This document shows, piece after piece, positions 17,595 to 25,975 of a DNA stretch of 64,000 nt. The DNA comes from Hyphomicrobiales bacterium (GTDB lineage: Bacteria; Pseudomonadota; Alphaproteobacteria; Rhizobiales; JAJFHB01). Both the position numbers and the translations under genes were made by a program. The stretch's first letter is position 1, and each line of letters opens with the position of its first letter. The notes below the pieces were generated by a model. That model did not search any database. It saw only the letters and a list, made by a program, of their open reading frames with translations, and was not told the origin of the DNA. Location: positions 120,358-184,357 of the forward strand of contig JAJFHE010000043.1 in assembly GCA_021775755.1 (NCBI GenBank). The letters are read 5' to 3'.

Positions 17595-18365
17595 TTACAT
17601 GGCGGAGATGCCGCCATCGAGCTTGAGTTCCGAACCAGTCATAAATTGCGATTCATCACTTGCCAAGTAAAGCACGGCATAGGCAACGTCGTCGACGGTG
17701 CCGATGCGCCCGAGCGGTACCTGACGGGCCAGTTTGACGCGGGCTTCCGCCGGGTCGAGGCCGGTGACCACCTCATCGACCATGTCAGTATCTATAAATG
17801 TCGGGTGAATGGAGTTTGCGCGGATGTTGTAGGCCTTGCGGGCGGCGTGCAGGGCGATTGACTTGGTGACGAGCCAGACGCCGGCTTTTGCGGCGTTGTA
17901 GGCGGCGAGGTTGTGGCCGGCGATAAGACCGGAAATCGACGATATATTGACGATCGAGCCGGGCGCGTGATCGCGCATCAGCGGCAAGGCGGCGCGGCAA
18001 CCGTAGAATACCGAGTTCAAATCAACATCGAGAGTGCGCTGCCAGTCGTCGATATCTAGCTCTTCGACATTGCCGGTGATGCAAATGCCGGCATTGTTGA
18101 CCAGTATGTTGAGGCCGCCCATGTGCTCGTGTGCCGTGCCAAGCGCGTGTTCCCATTGCGCCGCATCGGTTACGTCGAGCGCCACCGCGTGCGCACGTCC
18201 GTCGGTCTCAGCGTTGATCGCCTCCGCCGCCGCTTCCGCACCGCCGGTGTCGACATCGGCCAGGGCGACTTGTGCCCCGTGACGCGCGAGCATCTGCGCG
18301 CAGGCGCGGCCAATGCCGCGGGCGGCACCCGTGATGACGGCCTTCTTGCCGTGAACTCTGCTCAT
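17595..18365 (-). CDS. Short-chain dehydrogenase/reductase
   Basis: A 256-residue classical SDR. TGAARGIG (residues 12-19) binds the dinucleotide, NNAG is near 89-92, the catalytic serines lie in NISSISG, and YNAAKAG provides Tyr and Lys. The end VTGSELKLDGGISAM is typical of the FabG/cyclohexanol-dehydrogenase subgroup. It precedes the amidotransferase by 31 bases on the same strand and may share its transcript. Substrate unknown. Confidence 0.92.
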   Translation of the reverse strand: MSRVHGKKAVITGAARGIGRACAQMLARHGAQVALADVDTGGAEAAAEAINAETDGRAHAVALDVTDAAQWEHALGTAHEHMGGLNILVNNAGICITGNVEELDIDDWQRTLDVDLNSVFYGCRAALPLMRDHAPGSIVNISSISGLIAGHNLAAYNAAKAGVWLVTKSIALHAARKAYNIRANSIHPTFIDTDMVDEVVTGLDPAEARVKLARQVPLGRIGTVDDVAYAVLYLASDESQFMTGSELKLDGGISAM

Positions 18366-18405
18366 GGGCGGTTTCCCCGTATGGTTCAGTAATGAAGTGT
18401 TGGGT

Positions 18406-19197
18406 TCAGGTGTGAAGCTTTCGCACGATCGGCAGCAATATGGCGTTTGGAATCAGCCAGGAGCACCAGGAGGAAAAGTGATTGTAAGCGCCGGTCACAA
18501 CAACCCGCTTGCCCTTGCGGTGGCCGGTGTATGCGATGCGTGCAACCTGCTCGGCGGTCATCGCCGGCGTGCTTTTCAACAGCCGGGCGTGTTCCATTCG
18601 GGCGCGGCGGTGAAAGTCCGTTTTGGTGACCCCGGGGACGACCGCCGTCACGGTGACACCGTAGGGCCTAAGCTCGACCGCAAGCGCTTCGGTGAAACTG
18701 GTGATGTAGGCTTTACTGGCGTAGTAGACCGCCATATTGGGACCCGGCAGTGTGCCCGCAACAGACGAAACATTCATGATGCCGCCACGGCCGCGGCGGC
18801 GCATTGTCCGGGCGCAGCGGATTGACAGTTCGGTGAGGGTGCGGACATTCAAATCAATGATCTCAAGTTGCTCCTCAAGATCCAGCGATGCCGCCTCCCC
18901 CATCACGCCGAAGCCCGCATTGTTGACCAGAAGGTCGGGTTCCAGCTCACGCCGTTTCAGCTCCGCGGCGAGTTCGGCGCCTGAACTTGGCGTTGATAGG
19001 TCCTTCGGGATGGCGATCGTTGGAACATCGTACTTTGTGGCGATGACACCGGCGACACGATTGAGTTCGTCACTGGTGCGCGCGACCAGCACCAGGCGAT
19101 AGCCATCCTGTGCGAGTTCATGGGCGAGCGCTTCGCCGATGCCGCTTGAGGCGCCGGTAACCACGGCGGTGGGAAACGTGTCATCTTGCTGTTGCAT
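18406..19197 (-). CDS. Short-chain dehydrogenase, DltE/YqjQ-like
   Basis: A 263-residue SDR with TGASSGIG near residues 15-22, NNAGFGVMGE, the catalytic serine in MNVSSVAG and YYASKAY with Tyr and Lys. The NNAGFG motif and C-terminal helix followed by a hydrophobic tail (HFSSWCSWLIPNAILLPIV) are typical of the membrane-associated DltE-like group. The start ATG at 19197 gives MQQQDDTFPTAVVTG; the longer frame is not supported by a ribosome-binding site. Substrate unknown. Confidence 0.9.
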   Translation of the reverse strand: MQQQDDTFPTAVVTGASSGIGEALAHELAQDGYRLVLVARTSDELNRVAGVIATKYDVPTIAIPKDLSTPSSGAELAAELKRRELEPDLLVNNAGFGVMGEAASLDLEEQLEIIDLNVRTLTELSIRCARTMRRRGRGGIMNVSSVAGTLPGPNMAVYYASKAYITSFTEALAVELRPYGVTVTAVVPGVTKTDFHRRARMEHARLLKSTPAMTAEQVARIAYTGHRKGKRVVVTGAYNHFSSWCSWLIPNAILLPIVRKLHT

Positions 19198-19233
19198 CGG
19201 GCATCCACTCCGCAAGCGCAAATATCGCCGCCA

Positions 19234-19698
19234 TTATAGTTTGAGTTCCAGGCGGTCTGCTACCTGCTTGCGCAATGTAACGCGCTCTCGCGTTGGGATA
19301 TGCAGCAATTCCGCAACGCGCCACACCAGATGTGCTTCGAAATCGTCGATTTGACCGTCGGCGAGCACGATTTCCCACAACATGGAAACGATTTGCGCAC
19401 GGCCCTCATGGTCGAGCTCATCCGTGAGGACGCGGGTAAAACGGTAGAGATCGACCGCTTCGGCATCCTCGGTCCGGCCGGTGCCGATGAGGCGGCCGGT
19501 TTCGTTATCCGACAGGCCAAAGCGGTCTTTGAGAACCTTGTGCAGCGCATCTGTCTCGCGCACATCCTCGCCGCCATCGATGCGGCTGGCGTGCACAAGC
19601 AGTGCCGCAACGGCCGTGCGCATGCCGTCTTCGGTGGCAACGCTCTGTTTGCTGGCGGTATCGAGACCTTCGAGCAGCGCCGTAAATTTTTTCCACAT
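19234..19698 (-). CDS. TerB-like tellurite-resistance family protein
   Basis: A 154-residue helical protein of the TerB superfamily. Two characteristic helical-repeat segments are present: AALLVHASRIDGGEDVRETDALHKVL and MLWEIVLADGQIDDFEAHLVWRVAELL, both with the acidic D/E-rich turn thought to bind metal. It stands alone, without other ter genes, so a role in tellurite resistance is not supported by context. The start at 19698 is the first ATG giving the conserved helix. Confidence 0.88.
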   Translation of the reverse strand: MWKKFTALLEGLDTASKQSVATEDGMRTAVAALLVHASRIDGGEDVRETDALHKVLKDRFGLSDNETGRLIGTGRTEDAEAVDLYRFTRVLTDELDHEGRAQIVSMLWEIVLADGQIDDFEAHLVWRVAELLHIPTRERVTLRKQVADRLELKL

Positions 19699-19821
19699 GA
19701 GTCTTTCCAGATTAGCGCGCCATCTTATGACATGGCGCCGCCGGTTTGAACCGTGCGAAGACGACCGGGCGGACGCGTCTCGCCGCTTTACATTCAGACA
19801 CGCCAGCGTGTAGCTTGCGGC

Positions 19822-19844
19822 GCCCCGAAAATGGGGGCTTCGGG
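19822..19844 (+). promoter_or_regulatory. Overlapping hairpins just before the amidinotransferase start
   Basis: GCCCC (19822-19826) can pair with GGGGC (19834-19838), or CCCGAA (19824-19829) with TTCGGG (19839-19844). The two cannot form together. They end 20 bases before the ATG at 19865, close enough to affect translation. No known riboswitch class is recognised. Confidence 0.35.
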
Positions 19845-19864
19845 CAACAAAGTCGAGGGCGGTT

Positions 19865-20998
19865 ATGAATTGGTCTCCTGACAGGACACAGGTCAACTCC
19901 TGGAACGAATGGGATCCCTTGCGGCATGTCATCGTCGGGCGTGCCGACGGGTGCCATATTCCTCCGCCCGAACCCGCGCTCGATGCCAAAGTTCCAGAAG
20001 ATTCCGACATGCGCGGGCAGTGGGGTCCGCGGCCGCAGGATACGGTCGACAAAGCCAATGAACAGCTCGACAATTTTGCGAAAATTATGGGAGCGCGCGG
20101 CATCCGCGTCGACCGTCCCGATCCCATCGATTTCAGCCAGGCCTCGGCAACTCCGGACTGGAAAACCGAATCGATGTTCGGCTGTATGCCGCCGCGCGAC
20201 GTTCTGCTGACCCTCGGTCCGGAAATCCTCGAAGCCACCATGTCCTACCGGTGCCGGTGGTTTGAGTATCTGTGCTACCGGCCGCTGTTGCAGCGCTATT
20301 ACGACGAAGACCCTAAGATGCGCCACGAGGCGGCACCCAAACCGCGCCTGACGGATGCCGATTACCGGCTGGACTATCTGTCCGACAAGATAGGTGTTGA
20401 ACAACGGCTGAAGTGGACGGCGGAGAAGTTCTTCGTCACCACCGACGAAGAACCTCTGTTCGATGCCGCCGACGTGTTGCGGTTCGGCAGGGATCTCGTG
20501 GTGCAGCATGGCTTTACCACTAACCTCAAAGGCATCGATTGGATTGCGCGCCATTTTCCAGAGCACCGGGTTCATGCGGTGAACTTTCCCGGCGACCCCT
20601 ATCCGATCCACATCGATGCGACGTTTACGCCGCTGCGTCCCGGTCTCATTTTGAATAATCCCGAGCGCCGGCTTCCAGATGACCAGCGAGGGTTGTTTGA
20701 AAAGAACGGTTGGGAAATCATCGATGCGGCCCGGCCGGCGCACAACGCGCCGCCACCTTTGTGTTACTCAAGCGTGTGGCTGTCGATGAATGTTCTGGTG
20801 CTCGATCCGAAAACCATTTGCGTCGAGGCGTCCGAAGTGCACCAGCTCGACCAGTTCGACAAGCTCGGATTTGAGGTTGTGCCGGTTCCGTTCCGCGACG
20901 CTTATGCGTTCGGCGGGGCCTTGCACTGCGCTACGGCCGATGTCTACCGGGAAGGAACCTGCGAAGACTATTTCCCCGGTCAGTTCACGGAAATCTAG
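19865..20998 (+). CDS. Amidinotransferase (arginine:glycine amidinotransferase-like)
   Basis: A 377-residue enzyme closely resembling the catalytic domain of glycine amidinotransferase, which moves the amidino group of arginine onto an amine. The triad segments are intact: FDAADVLRFGRD with Asp203, HIDATFTPL with His249, and GGALHCATAD with the nucleophile Cys355. The SSVWLSMNVLVLD block is also conserved. Unlike the animal enzyme it lacks a targeting N-terminus. It is followed by the oppositely oriented RpiR gene, and the amine-catabolism operon starts beyond that, so the acceptor may be related to that pathway (inference). Confidence 0.88.
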   Translation: MNWSPDRTQVNSWNEWDPLRHVIVGRADGCHIPPPEPALDAKVPEDSDMRGQWGPRPQDTVDKANEQLDNFAKIMGARGIRVDRPDPIDFSQASATPDWKTESMFGCMPPRDVLLTLGPEILEATMSYRCRWFEYLCYRPLLQRYYDEDPKMRHEAAPKPRLTDADYRLDYLSDKIGVEQRLKWTAEKFFVTTDEEPLFDAADVLRFGRDLVVQHGFTTNLKGIDWIARHFPEHRVHAVNFPGDPYPIHIDATFTPLRPGLILNNPERRLPDDQRGLFEKNGWEIIDAARPAHNAPPPLCYSSVWLSMNVLVLDPKTICVEASEVHQLDQFDKLGFEVVPVPFRDAYAFGGALHCATADVYREGTCEDYFPGQFTEI

Positions 20999-21010
20999 CG
21001 CGGCCCCACT

Positions 21011-21898
21011 TTAGCGCGCAGTGCCCTTGCCGAAACGGCCGGTGGCGTCGAACAGGCTTTCGAGCTCCTTGATGCGGTCCTCAGAACCCTGCCATAGATT
21101 CTTTGCGACAGCGGCGAGCAGCGCCTCGGCCATGAACATGGTGACAACGGCGCTGTCGGTGCTGGAAGGAACTTCAATGCGCACCGGGATCGTGTGGGTC
21201 GCAATCGAGGAAATCGGCGACATCCACTGATCCGTCAGAACGACGAGAATGGCGTTTCTGCCGCGCGCAAGCTTGGCCAGCTCATAGAGATTTCGCTCAT
21301 ACCGGCGAATATCGAAGACGAGCAACACATCACCTTCGTTGACCTCAAGAAGATGCTGCGGCCAGTGGCTGGCCGAGGCCGGAAACGACCGCACACCCGG
21401 TCTGATGGCGTGCAGATAGTTGTAAAGATAGTCGGCCATGACGCGGGTGACGCGACCGCCGATCAGGTGAACGCCTCTGCCGGTGTCGCTCAGCAGTTCC
21501 ACGATGGCATCGAATTCGTTGTGGTCGATCAGTTTCAACGAGTGCTGGAGGTTGTCCACGACGGCGGCGGCCATGGTGTTCAACATATGTCCTTCCGGCG
21601 CGCCCACGGCCCACTGGGCATGGCGCGTCAAGGGTGTCGAAAGCTGTGCTGAAAGCTCCGCGCGCAGCTGCGTCTGGAATTCGGGAAATCCGGAGAACCC
21701 AAGCTTTTGCACCGTGCGTATCACAGTAGGCGCGGAGACGTCGGCGGAACGGGCAAACTCCGTAATGCTTTTCAGCCCGGCAACCGGATAATCTCCGAGC
21801 AGAACATTGGCAAGCTGCCGCTCGGAACGGGTGAGTTTGTCGAACCGTATCCTGATCAGCTCGGCGACCGTGTCTGTTGCTTTAGGAAGCTTGCTCAT
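21011..21898 (-). CDS. RpiR-family transcriptional regulator
   Basis: A 295-residue regulator. The N-terminal helix-turn-helix at about residues 30-75 (SITEFARSADVSAPTVIRTVQKLGFSGFPEFQ) is characteristic of RpiR. A SIS sugar-isomerase-like effector domain spans about 125-260 (GRGVHLIGGRVTRVMADYL and GDVLLVFDIRRYERNLYELAKLA). It is transcribed away from the hydrolase-TRAP operon starting at 22160, the classic arrangement for a local regulator, and the palindrome at 22078-22095 is a candidate site. Confidence 0.93.
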   Translation of the reverse strand: MSKLPKATDTVAELIRIRFDKLTRSERQLANVLLGDYPVAGLKSITEFARSADVSAPTVIRTVQKLGFSGFPEFQTQLRAELSAQLSTPLTRHAQWAVGAPEGHMLNTMAAAVVDNLQHSLKLIDHNEFDAIVELLSDTGRGVHLIGGRVTRVMADYLYNYLHAIRPGVRSFPASASHWPQHLLEVNEGDVLLVFDIRRYERNLYELAKLARGRNAILVVLTDQWMSPISSIATHTIPVRIEVPSSTDSAVVTMFMAEALLAAVAKNLWQGSEDRIKELESLFDATGRFGKGTAR

Positions 21899-22064
21899 AT
21901 GTGCTCCAGATGCCCTGGGGCGGTCCCGAAGTGCAGCCCCGGCTTACGCTCTCGATAAAGCGTTTTCGAAGGCCTGGTAAACCCAGGTGCTGCCGGTCCA
22001 TAGCTGCACGGACGGGGACAGGGACAGGGGCAGCGTAGGCGCCGGATTCTGCTTTGTAAAGAAT

Positions 22065-22095
22065 TTGACATGCCCAAGTATCGTTGTAATGATAC
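22065..22095 (+). promoter_or_regulatory. Candidate promoter and operator of the hydrolase-TRAP operon
   Basis: TTGACA at 22065-22070 and AATGAT at 22088-22093 are 17 bp apart. An imperfect palindrome GTATC-GTTGTAAT-GATAC spans 22078-22095 and covers the -10, as a repressor site would. It lies in the 261-bp gap between the RpiR gene and the operon it faces. Confidence 0.5.
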
Positions 22096-22159
22096 CGACA
22101 AAGCGATCACCTGACACTGCCATACAGCGGCAGTTAAGCGAAAAGTCGCAAGGGGAGGC

Positions 22160-22936
22160 ATGTTGCAGAACGACGAAGCCCGTCCTGTCGAATTCGTTAA
22201 CAGGCGCGGTGGATCCGCCTTTATTCTCGTATGTGAGCATGCCGGTCGGCTCGTTCCGGCGTCCATGAACAGTCTCGGCTTGAGCGAGGCTGAGCTCGAC
22301 CTCCATATTGCATGGGATCCCGGTGCCGAGGCTCTCGCCCGGAACATGTCCGTTCGGTTCGATGCCCCGTTGCTGCTGCAGCCCTATTCGCGCCTTGTCA
22401 TCGACTGCAACAGGCCGCCGCGATCGCCCGGCGCAATACTCAGCTCCAGCGAAACCATAACCATTCCAGGCAACGAAAATATCGCCGACGCAGAGCGCGA
22501 GCGCCGTATCGCAACATTCCACACGCCGATTCACGACGCGGTAGACGAAGTGCTGAGCGCGCGGCGGGCCAAAGGGCTGGAATCGGTCCTTGTCACGGTG
22601 CACAGTTTCACTCCGGTGTACTACGGCGTACACAGGGAGGTGGAAATCGGCATTCTGCACGATACGGACGCTCGGCTGGCCGACCAGATGCTTGCGTTGG
22701 CGGGCGATCACAGCAATCATCTCGTCAGGCGGAATGAACCGTATTCTCCCAAGGACGGTGTGACGTACACATTGAACCGGCACGCGATAGGCAATGGGCT
22801 GGCAAACGTGATGCTTGAAATTCGAAGCGATCTCATCAGGTCGAAACAAGCGCAGTTGCAGATGTCCGAGATGTTGTGCGGCTGGATTGCCGCCGGCCAC
22901 GAAGCGCTGGGTGCGGATGCCGAGGCGGTGTCATGA
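22160..22936 (+). CDS. N-formylglutamate amidohydrolase family protein
   Basis: A 258-residue zinc amidohydrolase of the HutG/N-formylglutamate deformylase type. Conserved pieces include ILVCEHAGRLVP near residue 25, the RLVIDCNRP block, VTVHSFTPV, and the C-terminal NVMLEIRSDLI. No histidine-degradation genes are nearby; instead it is the first gene of an operon with a TRAP transporter and precedes a PuuA-like ligase. A role in releasing glutamate from gamma-glutamyl intermediates is therefore plausible (inference). GGGGAGG precedes the ATG. Confidence 0.88.
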   Translation: MLQNDEARPVEFVNRRGGSAFILVCEHAGRLVPASMNSLGLSEAELDLHIAWDPGAEALARNMSVRFDAPLLLQPYSRLVIDCNRPPRSPGAILSSSETITIPGNENIADAERERRIATFHTPIHDAVDEVLSARRAKGLESVLVTVHSFTPVYYGVHREVEIGILHDTDARLADQMLALAGDHSNHLVRRNEPYSPKDGVTYTLNRHAIGNGLANVMLEIRSDLIRSKQAQLQMSEMLCGWIAAGHEALGADAEAVS

Positions 22937-23460
22937 AGGCTCTGCTTGGCTATGTCCGCATCGTCGACGGCATGAACTACTGGATCGGGCGTGCCGCGAT
23001 GTACGGCATCTTCGTGATGTTTGGAATTCTTGCCTGGTCGGTGATCACGAAAATCGATTTTTTCTTTCAGACACCGGCACTGTGGACCCTGGAAATGGCC
23101 CAGTACGCGATGGTCGCCTACTATCTCGTCGGCGGACCGTATTCCATGCAGCTCAAGGCCGATATCCGGATGGATCTGTTTTATGGTGCGTGGTCCGACA
23201 GCAAGAAGGCATGGTTCGACGTCTTTACCGTCCTCTTCCTGATCTTCTATCTGGGCGTCCTCCTCTATGGCGGAATTGATTCGACCATTTACTCATTAGA
23301 GTACGGGCAGCGCGCACCGAGCTACTGGCGGCCCTATATCTGGCCGGTCAAGGCGATCATGGTGACGGGCATATTCCTCATGCTGTTGCAGGCCATCTCC
23401 GAATTCTTCAAAGACGTTCTCAAGCTTCGCGGAGTGGAAGTTCCATGTCGTACGAGTTAA
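22933..23460 (+). CDS. dctQ: TRAP transporter small permease (DctQ)
   Basis: A 175-residue inner-membrane protein with four hydrophobic helices at about 17-38, 55-75, 95-115 and 140-160. The region WTLEMAQYAMVAYYLVGGPYSMQLKADIRMD matches the DctQ core. It overlaps the upstream hydrolase by four bases (ATGA) and the dctM gene by 16 bases, so the three are translationally coupled. Together with dctM and dctP it forms a complete sodium-driven TRAP uptake system for an organic anion or zwitterion. Confidence 0.93.
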   Translation: MKALLGYVRIVDGMNYWIGRAAMYGIFVMFGILAWSVITKIDFFFQTPALWTLEMAQYAMVAYYLVGGPYSMQLKADIRMDLFYGAWSDSKKAWFDVFTVLFLIFYLGVLLYGGIDSTIYSLEYGQRAPSYWRPYIWPVKAIMVTGIFLMLLQAISEFFKDVLKLRGVEVPCRTS

Positions 23461-24767
23461 TCGCGATCTTGATGTTTTCATCGATGATGCTGATGCTGGC
23501 CACCGGTCAGCGCGTCTTCGGTGCCATTGGTGCGGTCGCCTCCATTGCCGTGATCGGCCTGTGGGGTACCGGCTCGACGGACATTCCCTTCTCGGCAGCC
23601 ATGAAACTCATGAAGTGGTACCCGCTGCTTACGCTGCCGATGTTCATCTTCATGGGCTATGTGCTGTCTGAATCGAAGATCGCCGACGATCTATACAAGA
23701 TGTTCCACGTCTGGATGGGTCCCATACCGGGCGGCCTGGCGATCGGTACCATCGGCCTGATGGTGCTGATATCGGCGATGAACGGGCTATCGGTTGCGGG
23801 TATGGCAATCGGCGCGACGATCGCGTTGCCGGAGCTCTTACGACGCGGTTACGACAAACGCATGGTGACTGGCGTCATACAAGCTGGATCGTCGCTCGGC
23901 ATTCTTGTGCCGCCGTCCGTCGTGCTCGTGCTTTACGCCATGATTGCGCGTCAGCCGGTCGGGCAGTTATGGCTGGCAGGCGTATTCCCGGGCCTGATGA
24001 TGGCCGGTTTGTTCATTCTCTATATCGCCATCCGCTGCCGTCTGCAGCCCGAACTGGGCCCGGTGCTGCCGAAAGAGGAACGCAACGTGTCGACACGGGA
24101 GAAGATGAAGCTTCTGCTCGCGGGCCTGCTGCCATTTTCCATCTTCGTGGCGATGATCGTTCCCTTTGTTAACGGCTGGACAAGCCTTGTCGAAAGCTCG
24201 GCCATCGGGGCGGGTACCGCGTTCCTGGCGGCGGTACTGCGCGGCCGGATGAACCGCAATGTGTTTGAAGTCACCGTGCGGCAGACACTGGCCATATCGT
24301 GCATGTTCATGTGGATCATCCTTGCCGCGCTTGCCTTTGGCGCGGTGTTTGACGGGCTCGGCGCGGTGCGGGCGATTGACGATCTCTTTACCGAACAGCT
24401 CGGCCTCAATCCCTGGGTCATCCTGATCCTGATGCAGCTGTCGTTTCTGCTCATGGGAACATTTCTCGACGATACCGCCATGCTGGTTATCGTCGCGCCA
24501 CTCTACGTGCCGCTGGTAAAGGTGCTTGAATTCGACTTGATCTGGTACGGCGTGCTCTACACGATCACGACGCAGGTCGCCTATATGACGCCGCCGTTCG
24601 GCTACAATCTCTTCCTTATGCGCGCCATGGCACCGCCTGAGATTGCGCTGAAGGACATCTACACTTCAATCATTCCATTTGTCTTTGTCATGATCCTGGC
24701 ATTGGCGCTGATCATTGTGTTTCCGCAGATCGCCCTGTGGTTGCCGAATTACGTGTACGGCAAGTGA
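23445..24767 (+). CDS. dctM: TRAP transporter large permease (DctM)
   Basis: A 440-residue inner-membrane transport subunit with about twelve helices. It has the DctM features: MLATGQRVFGAIGAVA at the start, PMFIFMGYVLSESKIADDLYKM, the SAMNGLSVAGMAIGATIALPELLRRGY scaffold and the QAGSSLGILVPPSVVLVLYAMIA glycine/proline-rich sodium-site region. The second half repeats this with MGTFLDDTAMLVIVAPLYVP. Normal length. Expressed with dctQ and dctP. Confidence 0.95.
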   Translation: MSYELIAILMFSSMMLMLATGQRVFGAIGAVASIAVIGLWGTGSTDIPFSAAMKLMKWYPLLTLPMFIFMGYVLSESKIADDLYKMFHVWMGPIPGGLAIGTIGLMVLISAMNGLSVAGMAIGATIALPELLRRGYDKRMVTGVIQAGSSLGILVPPSVVLVLYAMIARQPVGQLWLAGVFPGLMMAGLFILYIAIRCRLQPELGPVLPKEERNVSTREKMKLLLAGLLPFSIFVAMIVPFVNGWTSLVESSAIGAGTAFLAAVLRGRMNRNVFEVTVRQTLAISCMFMWIILAALAFGAVFDGLGAVRAIDDLFTEQLGLNPWVILILMQLSFLLMGTFLDDTAMLVIVAPLYVPLVKVLEFDLIWYGVLYTITTQVAYMTPPFGYNLFLMRAMAPPEIALKDIYTSIIPFVFVMILALALIIVFPQIALWLPNYVYGK

Positions 24768-24859
24768 CATGGAGGGCGGTGCAACGAGTGAATTACCCCA
24801 AAGGAGAGGGCACTTTCTCCGCAACCATAACCAAGTGCAAAACCAAACAGGAGGATATG

Positions 24860-25900
24860 ATGACCACCAGACGTAAAGTCCTAACCGGCGCAGCCGCGGC
24901 GGGTGCAGCGACGCTGGCCGCTCCGGCAATCGTGCGTGCACAGGATACGATCAAGTGGCGCCTGCAGACCTATTCCGGTGCTCCGCTGGGTGCGCATGTG
25001 ATCAAGCCGCAGATCGAAGCGTTCAACAGAGCCGCCAACGGCGAAATGGAAATTGAACTCTATTATGCCGATCAGCTGGTGCCGACGGATGAGTTGTTCC
25101 GCGCCATGCAGAGCGGCACGATCGATGCGGTGCAGTCCGACGATGCCACCATGGCCTCGCCGGTCGATATCAACGTGTTCGGCGGCTATTTCCCGTTCTC
25201 GACACGTTACAGTCTCGATCTGCCCGTGCTGTTCGACCGCTATGGCCTGAACGAGATCTGGGCGGAAGCCTATGGTGAAGTCGACAACGTCACATGGATC
25301 AGCGCCGGTGCGTGGGATCCGCTGCACATCTTTACAAAAGAGCCGATCCGCTCGCTTGCCGACATGAACGGCAAGAAGGTGTTCGGCGTGCCGACCGCGG
25401 GCCGCTTCCTGTCGCGCTATGGCCTCATCCCGGTCACGGTGCCGTGGGAAGATGTGGAAGTTGCGATCCAGACCGGCGATCTCGACGGCGTCGCCTGGTG
25501 CGGCTTTACCGAAGCCTATGAAGTTGGCTGGGCGGACGTCTGCAACTATGCGCTGTTGAACAACGTGACGGGCGCGTGGTGCGGGTCCTACTTCGCCAAC
25601 TCCGAGAGCTGGGCCAAGGTTCCCCCGCATCTGCAGGAGCTGTTCAAGATCACGATCGATCAGTCTCACTATTACCGCCAGGTCTGGTACTGGGGCGGCG
25701 AGGCCGAGTTGCGCGTGAAGGGCGAAAAGATGGAACTGACCACGATCCCGGCCAATGAATGGGATACGGTCGTTGCCGACGCTCAGGGCTTCTGGGAGGA
25801 ATTGGCTTCCGAATCTCCGCGCGCGGCGCGAGTGATCGATGTCTTCAAGGAGTACAACTCGGTCATGGAAAATGTTGGCGTGCCGTACCGGTACAGCTGA
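24860..25900 (+). CDS. dctP: TRAP transporter substrate-binding protein (DctP)
   Basis: A 346-residue periplasmic binding protein. The signal peptide begins MTTRRKVLTGAAAAGAA and contains a twin-arginine motif (RRKVL), so Tat export is likely. The mature part has the DctP fold, including FNRAANGEMEIELYYADQLVPTDELFRAMQSGTIDA and KVFGVPTAGRFLSRYG. AGGAGG is five bases before the ATG at 24860; a second ATG at 24857 is too close to it. Sequence does not fix the ligand. An exceptionally strong hairpin terminator follows at 25916. Confidence 0.92.
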   Translation: MTTRRKVLTGAAAAGAATLAAPAIVRAQDTIKWRLQTYSGAPLGAHVIKPQIEAFNRAANGEMEIELYYADQLVPTDELFRAMQSGTIDAVQSDDATMASPVDINVFGGYFPFSTRYSLDLPVLFDRYGLNEIWAEAYGEVDNVTWISAGAWDPLHIFTKEPIRSLADMNGKKVFGVPTAGRFLSRYGLIPVTVPWEDVEVAIQTGDLDGVAWCGFTEAYEVGWADVCNYALLNNVTGAWCGSYFANSESWAKVPPHLQELFKITIDQSHYYRQVWYWGGEAELRVKGEKMELTTIPANEWDTVVADAQGFWEELASESPRAARVIDVFKEYNSVMENVGVPYRYS

Positions 25901-25915
25901 TCGCGACGACACCGG

Positions 25916-25950
25916 ACGGGGTGGGCTTCAGGGCCCGCCCCGTTTTCTTT
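25916..25950 (+). terminator. Rho-independent terminator between dctP and the ligase gene
   Basis: ACGGGGTGGGC (25916-25926) pairs with GCCCGCCCCGT (25933-25943) over 11 positions with one T-G wobble, a six-base loop and TTTTCTTT after it. Only 33 bases remain before the next gene, so it may be leaky and grade expression within the locus. Confidence 0.85.
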
Positions 25951-25975
25951 CACATCAGACAATGCGAAGCACAAC

